A DNA stretch of 9,706 nucleotides, taken from Myxococcales bacterium. Lineage in GTDB: Bacteria > Myxococcota_A > Polyangia > Polyangiales > Polyangiaceae. Location of the stretch: positions 1-9,706 of the forward strand of contig JAHFDX010000100.1 of assembly GCA_023248785.1 (NCBI GenBank), written 5' to 3'. The position numbers and the translations under genes were made by a program. The notes below the pieces were generated by a model. That model saw only the letters and a program-made list of their open reading frames with translations. It ran no database searches and had not been told where the DNA came from. Shown in pieces: positions 5,391-9,706 of the stretch (positions are counted from its first letter, which is position 1; every line of letters begins with the position of its first letter).

Positions 5391-6533
5391 TTAATCCACG
5401 AACACGAACCCAAGCGGGTCCTTTAGATCGCTCGCGATCGTGGCCTCGACTGTAGGCGTGGCTGCCCAATTCGCGATGACCGAGATGCTGCCAGTAGGCC
5501 TTCCGTTTGCGGTGTTGGCGACGTACGCCTTGTCACCGACAAAGATGATGGTGTGCGGCGCGATCCCGACTTTGAGGGCCACCGGCGTGTCTTGCGTGGG
5601 GCTTGTAACCGTACTCGTGTCAAATAGAAACACGGTGTTGACGCTCTGGCCCGACACATAAAAGCGGTTGCCGTCGGGCGTGAACCAGCCACCACTTGGC
5701 CGTGCCGATTCGGTGTGTGCAATCGGGACCAGCGCGCCAAAGTTGCGCGCATCCAGATCTACGATCTGAATGGATCTGCTCGTTCCGTGAAGCGTAACGT
5801 ATGCGATATTCTTCGAGGGGTGTCTTGAGCACCCTTCGGGCTCTGCATGGGCCGGTAGATTGGCCGCTTGCGCAACGATCGCGCGCGTCGACATGTCGAT
5901 CAGCGCGATGCCGAGTTTGTCGCGAACGTTGACGAGGGCGGGCGTTCCCTTCTGATCGATGAGCACGCACACCGGATGTTCACGAACGCTCGTCGAACCT
6001 TCGAGTTTTGCGGTGGGCGGCCACGTGGTGGCGTTGAGCGAAACAAAGTCGACGGTATCATCCGCAGAAGGCTTGCCGTCTGAACCTCGTGTCGTTACGA
6101 GCAAACGATCCCCTGCGCTGGTGAATGCAAGGCCAATGGGCGCTTTTCCAAGACCAGGCACTGCAAGTGACGCCACGTTAAGATCGCTCATGCGAACAAC
6201 GGAGAGGCCGTCCTCGCTCGCACTCACGTACACGTAACCGCGAGCCGAATCGTGCGCAAGATCGACGGGCGCTTGACCCACCTCAACGCGCTTCATCACA
6301 GTGCCGGTTGCAAGGTCGACTTTGGCGACCGTGTTGCTCGCCATCTCCGCTGTAAAAAGAAACGGCGCAAAACTTCCCTTGGCATCGGCGCCCGCATCAT
6401 TGCCCATGCCTCCTTCCATACCCGTACCCGTCGTGGCGTCGGGGCGTGGCATTGTGGGCGAAGTTCCACACGCGAGAAGAAGCGCGAAAACTGACCATGT
6501 GCGAAGAGCTACGATACGGCCCCGCGTTCCCAT
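5391..6533 (-). CDS. YncE/YVTN-type beta-propeller lipoprotein
   Basis: The product is a probable exported lipoprotein with a seven-bladed-propeller type fold, as in the YncE/YVTN repeat family; such proteins usually act in surface adhesion or periplasmic binding. From ATG 6531-6533 it is 380 aa. A signal peptide RTWSVFALLLAC with a lipobox cysteine is followed by a Gly/Met/Asp-rich linker (TGTGMEGGMGNDAGADAKG). Repeated blade motifs follow: TVAKVDLATGTVMKRVEVG, APVDLAHDSARGYVYVSASE, PIGLAFTSAGDRLLVTT and GGWFTPDGNRFYVSGQSVN. It ends DPLGFVFVD and TAA. The ribosome binding site before this ATG is poor. The frame remains open to a GTG at 6669-6671 that would add 46 residues with a second lipobox-like VIVAAC. 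It is transcribed divergently from the thioesterase gene. The ligand is unknown. Confidence 0.85.
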   Translation of the reverse strand: MGTRGRIVALRTWSVFALLLACGTSPTMPRPDATTGTGMEGGMGNDAGADAKGSFAPFLFTAEMASNTVAKVDLATGTVMKRVEVGQAPVDLAHDSARGYVYVSASEDGLSVVRMSDLNVASLAVPGLGKAPIGLAFTSAGDRLLVTTRGSDGKPSADDTVDFVSLNATTWPPTAKLEGSTSVREHPVCVLIDQKGTPALVNVRDKLGIALIDMSTRAIVAQAANLPAHAEPEGCSRHPSKNIAYVTLHGTSRSIQIVDLDARNFGALVPIAHTESARPSGGWFTPDGNRFYVSGQSVNTVFLFDTSTVTSPTQDTPVALKVGIAPHTIIFVGDKAYVANTANGRPTGSISVIANWAATPTVEATIASDLKDPLGFVFVD

Positions 6534-6743
6534 CGTGCTTTCGTACGTACATTGCACCGTGTCGATCGTGCCGAGCGCGTGCCCGACCGAAAGGACCCAC
6601 TCGTCGTGCTCGTTGCACGCTGCGACGATAACGAGCGCGAGAAACCGATGTGTCTTTGCACGCGCGAGCACATCGCAACCCCGTGGGAAGAGACCCCTTG
6701 AGATTGCTCATTTTCGAGTGCCTACTTAAACGGCGCTGGCGGC

Positions 6744-6771
6744 TTGAAAGTTAGGTGCCTTATGTTATTAG
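6744..6771 (+). promoter_or_regulatory. probable promoter of the thioesterase gene
   Basis: TTGAAA (6744-6749) and TATTAG (6766-6771) are 16 bases apart, 46 bases before the ATG. The -10 box lies inside the spacer of the inverted repeat at 6754-6780, so binding there would hinder initiation. Confidence 0.45.
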
Positions 6772-6780
6772 TAAGGTACC
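6754..6780. promoter_or_regulatory. 9-9-9 inverted repeat, TetR-like operator
   Basis: GGTGCCTTA (6754-6762) and TAAGGTACC (6772-6780) match as an inverted repeat at 8 of 9 positions around a 9-base AT-rich spacer, over the promoter in the divergent intergenic region. The size and symmetry are those of TetR-family operators. No regulator gene is in the window. Confidence 0.5.
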
Positions 6781-6816
6781 GAGTCATATTCGGTTGCTCT
6801 TGCGTGGGGAAGTTGT

Positions 6817-7254
6817 ATGCACCAAAATGAGCAACAAAAATCGGCGTTCCCTGGCACACCGGAAGAGTTCACTCGATTCGGAGAGGGACGGCTGCCCGGA
6901 CTTCTAGGTGTGCGTATCCTTTTGACGACGCAGGCCGAGCTTCAGGCAGAACTCGACGTGCGCGCGGAACTCTTCGCGCCCAATGGTTACCTTCATGCCG
7001 CAACGAGTGTTGCGTTGGCGGATTCGCTCTGCGGGTACGGGTGCATTCTCAACTTGCCCGAAGGCGCGATCGGTTTCACGACGATCGAGTTGAAAACCAA
7101 CTTCTTGGGTACCGCTCGCGAGGGAACGATTCAGTGTGGCGCTCATCCTGTGCACCTTGGGCGAAGCACGCACGTGTGGGACGCGAAGGTGCAAGCAGCC
7201 GGGCGAGCGATTGCTCTTTTCCGATGTACGCAGCTCATTCTTTTTCCGCGGTGA
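6817..7254 (+). CDS. PaaI-type hotdog-fold thioesterase
   Basis: Hotdog thioesterases of the PaaI group hydrolyse acyl-CoA thioesters, often aromatic ones, in the cytoplasm. The 145-aa product has the expected single hotdog domain: the strand AELQAELDVRAELFAPNGYL, the helix-forming HAATSVALADSLCGYGC where PaaI proteins carry HGG and a catalytic acid, then GFTTIELKTNFLGTAREGTI and HLGRSTHVWDAKVQ. HGG is replaced by HAA, which marks a subgroup, so the substrate is uncertain. The ATG at 6817 has GGGGA 7 bases upstream. The TGA overlaps a GTG that begins the DsbA/HCCA-like pseudogene, which suggests an original two-gene operon. The length is normal and there is no sign of damage. Confidence 0.88.
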   Translation: MHQNEQQKSAFPGTPEEFTRFGEGRLPGLLGVRILLTTQAELQAELDVRAELFAPNGYLHAATSVALADSLCGYGCILNLPEGAIGFTTIELKTNFLGTAREGTIQCGAHPVHLGRSTHVWDAKVQAAGRAIALFRCTQLILFPR

Positions 7255-7772
7255 TCATCGTGCAGACCATCGAGGTCTTTTTCGACTACGTAAACCCGTT
7301 TCCCCATTCTTAGACGAGTGCCTCATCGTGCACGATGCCGAGCGGCGCTATGACCTCGTCGCGCAGCGGGCTCCGGTCTTTCTTGGAAGTCTCTATCCCG
7401 AGAACAATCACACGCCGCACAATGCGACGGACCCTAGCCGAATGAGCTGCGGCGCGGTGGAGGTAAAGCGGCACGCGAACGAGCTGTCGGCTCCGGGCAT
7501 GGGAGCATTGTTACGCCCGATTCCAGCACTTCGCGCAGCCCTCGCGGCGAAGCGCCAAGATCGATTTCGAGAGTTTCACACAGAGCTCAATCGACGCACC
7601 CAAGGGCAGGGTCTCGCCCCCGACGACGCGCTCTTTGCGGACACCATTCTAAAGTGTTGGCAGCGACAGCACGGCGCTCCTCTCTGCGATGCAAGCTCCC
7701 GAGGTGAAGCAGGAGTTAATTGACAACGCGGAGCGCGCAAAAAACGCGAACGTGTTTGGAGTTGCGAGCTGA
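7251..7772 (+). pseudogene. DsbA-family / HCCA-isomerase-like protein, frameshifted and truncated
   Basis: The family has a thioredoxin fold with a helical insertion and includes 2-hydroxychromene-2-carboxylate isomerases. Three pieces in two frames make one protein. Piece 1 starts at GTG 7251 or 7260 and reads QTIEVFFDYVNPF. Piece 2, after a shift near 7300-7306, reads FLDECLIVHDAERRYDL, APVFLGSLYPENNHTPHNAT and ALRAALAAKRQDRFREFH. Piece 3, after a second shift between about 7640 and 7685, reads MQAPEVKQELIDNAERAKN then ANVFGV and ends early at TGA 7770-7772. Intact relatives continue with a GVPT-type loop and a C-terminal helix; these are missing. The start overlaps the thioesterase stop, so it was probably co-translated with it. 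Two frameshifts and the lost end make it a pseudogene. Confidence 0.7.
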
Positions 7773-7886
7773 ACCCGTTGCGCTGAGTGCGGGGCGAACG
7801 CCGATGCAGAATGCCTTCGGTGGTCTTGTCGTTACTGTGCCACCTCGATCTCCCACTGCAGTGTCTTTGTAGCCTGCTTCTGGAAG

Positions 7887-7951
7887 GCGAGACTGCGCGG
7901 AGCATCGGAAGGAGCTGCGTTTGCAGTGGCGCACTCGCGACGCGGTGCAAC
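7887..7951 (+). pseudogene. fossil of the brnA 3' end (left copy)
   Basis: The 65 bases differ from brnA 4352-4416 at about 7 positions. In the brnA frame they still read RDCAEHRKELRLQW, then run past the lost stop as RTRDAVQHACP to a TGA. There is no upstream part of the antitoxin and no start codon, so it is a relic. It lies tail to tail with the vapC remnant on the other strand. Confidence 0.65.
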
Positions 7952-7997
7952 ACGCTTGCCCGTGAACTTCGGGTTTGGCGGCGTGCGTTCGCATTCC

Positions 7998-8177
7998 CTA
8001 TTCACCGACTGCAGGTACCCGGTGAATGCCCGGATACGCGTCAAAACCGCAGTCGAATGCGAGGATGCGGTTTACGCGCTCGGCTTCCATCAATGCAATG
8101 TGAACGGCGTCCCACGCGGAAAGCTTCGGGTAGGCCAAGACGATCTCTTGTGCGCGAAACACTGTGCTGTTTGTAAT
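7998..8177 (-). pseudogene. vapC: truncated VapC-type PIN domain, C-terminal third only
   Basis: VapC toxins are PIN-domain ribonucleases. The frame reads STVFRAQEIVLAYPKLSAWD, then AVHIALMEAERVNRILAFDC and GFDAYPGIHRV, matching the C-terminal end of the PIN gene at 9402-9706. The acidic residue of the DAVH motif and that of AFD are retained, but the neighbouring arginines are changed (SARD to SAWD, FDRGFD to FDCGFD). The similarity ends at 8177, where unrelated bases take over; the N-terminal two thirds, with the first catalytic acids, are missing. The open frame continues upstream to 8234, but that part is not PIN sequence. It is not expected to be functional. Confidence 0.75.
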
Positions 8178-8212
8178 CCGCAGCGCCATGAAGGTACCGC
8201 ACGCGATCGTGC

Positions 8213-8218
8213 TACGAT
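8213..8218 (+). promoter_or_regulatory. -10-like box directly before a leaderless start
   Basis: TACGAT lies 6 bases before the GTG at 8225, the position expected for a leaderless messenger. There is no convincing -35 hexamer and no Shine-Dalgarno before the GTG. Confidence 0.35.
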
Positions 8219-8224
8219 AACCAC

Positions 8225-8479
8225 GTGCTCCCAAACGACACCCACCCGAAAATTGAGGCCCTTCTCATCGAGGGCTACCGACGGATGAGCGTCGCAGAGA
8301 AAATGGCGCGCGTAACTGCCATGTCACGCGCTGTGCAGGAACTCGGCCTGGCGGACGTGCGGCGTGCGCATCCTCACGCCGATGAACGTGAGCTTGCCTT
8401 GCGGCTTGCGTCCCGGAGACTCGACGCGGAAACCATGCGGCATGCGTTCGATTGGGATCCAGAGACGAAAGGATTCTGA
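8225..8479 (+). CDS. 84-aa conserved helical protein, probable partner (antitoxin?) of the nucleotidyltransferase
   Basis: The function is not known. The product resembles a small conserved protein that I recall next to nucleotidyltransferase genes in Myxococcota and Planctomycetes. Visible features are IEALLIEGYRRMSVAEKMAR, VTAMSRAVQELGLADVRRAH, the motif PHADERELALRLASRRLDAE and a terminal MRHAFDWDPETKGF. The sequence is charged and mostly helical, without a signal peptide, membrane segment or cysteines. The start is GTG 8225, 7 bases downstream of a -10-like box and with no Shine-Dalgarno, so it may be leaderless. The TGA is 3 bases before the TTG of the next gene, an operon arrangement typical of antitoxin-toxin pairs. 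The antitoxin role is inferred only from size, order and partner. Confidence 0.75.
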   Translation: MLPNDTHPKIEALLIEGYRRMSVAEKMARVTAMSRAVQELGLADVRRAHPHADERELALRLASRRLDAETMRHAFDWDPETKGF

Positions 8480-8482
8480 AGC

Positions 8483-9070
8483 TTGCTGGGTGATCCGCTC
8501 CTCGTCGTGGGGCTACTCTCGAAGGTCTTCGATCATCTTGGCGTTCGATACGTTGTGGGCGGATCCGTCGCGAGCTCAGTGTACGGTATCCCGCGATCGA
8601 CTCAGGATGTTGATGTGGTTGCGGAGCTTTACGGCAAGCACATTGAGTCTGTCGTGGCCATGCTTTCGCCCGATTTCTATGTAGACGCTGACATGATTCG
8701 CGATGCCCTCGCGAAACAAGCGGCATTCAACGTAGTTCATCTCGCAACCATGTTCAAAGCGGACATCTTCCCCTTTGCGAACGAACCATGGATGGAGAGC
8801 GAGATGACACGCGGTCGCCTCGAAACGCTCGGGACCGATTCGGGGCCGGTGACGATTCGTTTTGCTTCGCCCGAAGACACACTTCTTCACAAGCTCGTTT
8901 GGTTTCGGATGGGCGGAGAGACGTCTGATCGTCAATGGGGCGATATTCTCGGCATCGTCAAGGTGCAGGGAGATCGTCTGGATCAAACCTATCTCGAACA
9001 TTGGGCGAAAACGTTGGACGTTGTGAACCTTCTCGAACGAGCGCGCGTCAACGCAAAGAGCTCCCTGTAA
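8483..9070 (+). CDS. minimal nucleotidyltransferase (AbiEii/MNT-like)
   Basis: The 195-aa product has a nucleotidyltransferase fold. VVGGSVASSVYG holds the GGS loop at residues 26-28, and STQDVDVV holds the metal-binding pair Asp42 and Asp44; Asp94 in FKADIFP is a candidate third carboxylate. The C-terminal part has FASPEDTLLHKLVWFRMGG, then SDRQWGDILGIVKVQGDRLD and YLEHWAKTLDVVNLLERA, comparable to the K...R..D element of AbiEii-type toxins. Related enzymes modify tRNAs or antitoxins by adding nucleotides. It starts at TTG 8483, with AAGGA about 9 bases upstream, 3 bases after the 84-aa gene. All motifs are intact and no frame damage is seen, unlike many neighbours. It could also be a non-toxic housekeeping nucleotidyltransferase. 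Confidence 0.82.
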   Translation: MLGDPLLVVGLLSKVFDHLGVRYVVGGSVASSVYGIPRSTQDVDVVAELYGKHIESVVAMLSPDFYVDADMIRDALAKQAAFNVVHLATMFKADIFPFANEPWMESEMTRGRLETLGTDSGPVTIRFASPEDTLLHKLVWFRMGGETSDRQWGDILGIVKVQGDRLDQTYLEHWAKTLDVVNLLERARVNAKSSL

Positions 9071-9090
9071 TCCCCGTCCGGGTTCACACC

Positions 9091-9123
9091 GCAGTCGCAA
9101 CCGGTGCAGTAGTCGCCTCAAGG
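9091..9123 (-). pseudogene. short fossil of a Cys-rich gene
   Basis: These 33 bases match 4872-4905 within the Cys-rich gene, with one single-base gap and otherwise no difference. They correspond to the codons for LEADYCTGCDC. The missing base puts the copy out of frame. No further similarity is seen on either side. Confidence 0.5.
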
Positions 9124-9240
9124 GCGGCAGTTTCGGCGGCAGAAAGCCCAAGGGTGCTCCCAAGGTCGTCCGCCGTTCTCAATCGCACATCCCTACCGAT
9201 CGCTAGATTTTCGCATGTGTCAGCTCTCGTAGACAGCGTT
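9124..9240. other. unassigned stretch before the right repeat copy
   Basis: No gene can be supported. On the minus strand one frame reads RTADDLGSTLGLSAAETAAL, which resembles a helix-turn-helix of XRE-type antitoxins, but it has no plausible start and joins the Cys-rich fossil out of context. It may be one more relic. Confidence 0.25.
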
Positions 9241-9581
9241 GTGCCACTTCGATCTCCCGCTGCAGTGTCTTCGTAGCCTGCTTCTGGAAGGCGCGACTGC
9301 GCGGAGCCTCGGAAGGAGCTGCGTTTGCAGTGGCGCCCTCGCAACGCGGCGCAACACGTTCGCCCGTGAACTTCGGTTTTGGCGAAGTGAGTTTGCATGC
9401 CCTATTCGCCGACTGCAGGGATCCGGTGAATGCCCGGATATGCATCAAAACCGCGGTCAAATGTGAGGATGCGGTTTACGCGCTCGGTCTCCATGGATGC
9501 AATGTGAACCGCGTCCCGCGCGGAAAGCTTCGGGTACGCCAAGACGATCTCTTGTGCGCGAAACACCGTGCTGTCTGCAAT
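9241..9581. repeat. 341-bp repeat unit, right copy
   Basis: This is the partner of 7837-8177. Here the vapC frame continues unbroken through and beyond the repeat end, so this copy, or the source it came from, is closer to the original. Similarity to the left copy ends at the CAAT of 9578-9581. Confidence 0.85.
9291..9355 (+). pseudogene. fossil of the brnA 3' end (right copy)
   Basis: The 65 bases differ from brnA 4352-4416 at about 6 positions. The brnA frame still reads RDCAEPRKELRLQWRPRNAA but has lost the stop (CAA for TAA) and runs on to TGA. Upstream it is closed by a TAG within 20 bases, so no antitoxin can be made. Confidence 0.65.
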
Positions 9582-9706
9582 TGAAAACGTCTCGTCGACC
9601 AGGTTCGTCAGCACCTCAAACGCAGGACGAATTGCTTCGCGCCGTTCAATCGCGGCGTATCGATGCAAGATCTCCTGGAACACCTCCGCATCGGTAACGA
9701 GTCGCT
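9402..9706 (-). CDS. vapC: VapC-type PIN-domain toxin, C-terminal two thirds (cut by right edge)
   Basis: VapC toxins are Mg-dependent ribonucleases that cut tRNA or rRNA and are held by a VapB antitoxin encoded just upstream. The visible 101 codons read LVTDAEVFQEILHRYAAIER, then a helical region, PKLSARDAVHIASMETERVN, and RILTFDRGFDAYPGIHRI, ending at a TAG. The acidic residues of AEVFQE, ARDAVH and TFDRGFD fit three of the conserved PIN acids; the first, in the N-terminal D.N/S motif, lies beyond the edge. The frame is open through 9706, so the GTG at 9681-9683 is not the start. A vapB gene would be expected to the right. The part from 9402 to 9581 is duplicated as the relic at 7998-8177. 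Confidence 0.85.
   Translation of the reverse strand, partial: RLVTDAEVFQEILHRYAAIERREAIRPAFEVLTNLVDETFSIADSTVFRAQEIVLAYPKLSARDAVHIASMETERVNRILTFDRGFDAYPGIHRIPAVGE

Larger units (their letters stand above)
7837..8177. repeat. 341-bp repeat unit, left copy
   Basis: This segment aligns with 9241-9581 without any net gap and with about 34 differences by hand count, near 90% identity. It contains the brnA 3' fossil and the vapC 3' end. Similarity stops abruptly on both sides: before GTGCCAC and after the TGTAAT at 8172-8177. No target-site duplication or terminal inverted repeat is evident. Confidence 0.85.

Noticed and set aside
9203..9460. Minus-strand frame ending TLQREIEVAQRCLREL, partly conserved in the left repeat copy
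   Set aside because: The left copy stops earlier (EIEVAQ then stop), there is no start codon with a ribosome binding site, and most of the frame is antisense to the brnA fossil. A real gene cannot be supported.
7837..9581. CRISPR array or integron attC cassette array, suggested by spaced repeats beside toxin-antitoxin genes
   Set aside because: There are only two long copies 1.4 kb apart with coding content. I found no attC-type RYYYAAC/GTTRRRY ends with imperfect palindromes, no integrase, and no short regularly spaced repeats.

Overview
The window joins two different kinds of DNA. Positions 1-2287 hold the middle of the S10/spc ribosomal protein cluster on the minus strand, in transcription order rplV, rpsC, rplP, rpmC, rpsQ, rplN (rplN is cut by the left edge). 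The ribosomal sequences, the abundance of lipoprotein and Cys-rich surface proteins, and the thioesterase and nucleotidyltransferase families suggest a Myxococcota (Polyangia-like) bacterium. This is an inference; no rRNA or tRNA gene is present to confirm it.

Upstream of rplV the usual partners (rpsS, rplB, rplW and so on) are missing. From about 2288 to the right edge the DNA looks accessory and partly decayed. It holds: a two-domain DUF1554-type lipoprotein gene with an early frameshift and an in-frame amber stop (2582-3761); a BrnT/BrnA toxin-antitoxin pair with a good promoter and operator but no ordinary start codon for the toxin (3862-4415); a possible small membrane protein; a secreted Cys-rich protein whose signal peptide is in another frame (4752-5256, minus); and a YVTN/YncE-like beta-propeller lipoprotein (5391-6533, minus). 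Divergent from the last is a PaaI-type hotdog thioesterase with an operator-like promoter (6744-7254), followed by a frameshifted DsbA/HCCA-isomerase-like gene (7251-7772).

The right third is a toxin-antitoxin scrapyard. A 341-bp unit occurs twice (7837-8177 and 9241-9581, about 90% identical, no net indel). Each copy carries the 3' end of a VapC-type PIN gene on the minus strand and a 65-bp fossil of the brnA 3' end. One VapC is a truncated relic; the other continues past the right edge. Between the copies lies an apparently intact two-gene module: an 84-aa helical protein of a conserved but unnamed kind, and a 195-aa minimal nucleotidyltransferase resembling AbiEii/MNT toxins. This is the best candidate for a little-described toxin-antitoxin system here.

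Several genes are broken by single-base events while all ribosomal genes are intact. This fits decay of accessory DNA, but indel errors in the assembly cannot be excluded from the sequence alone.
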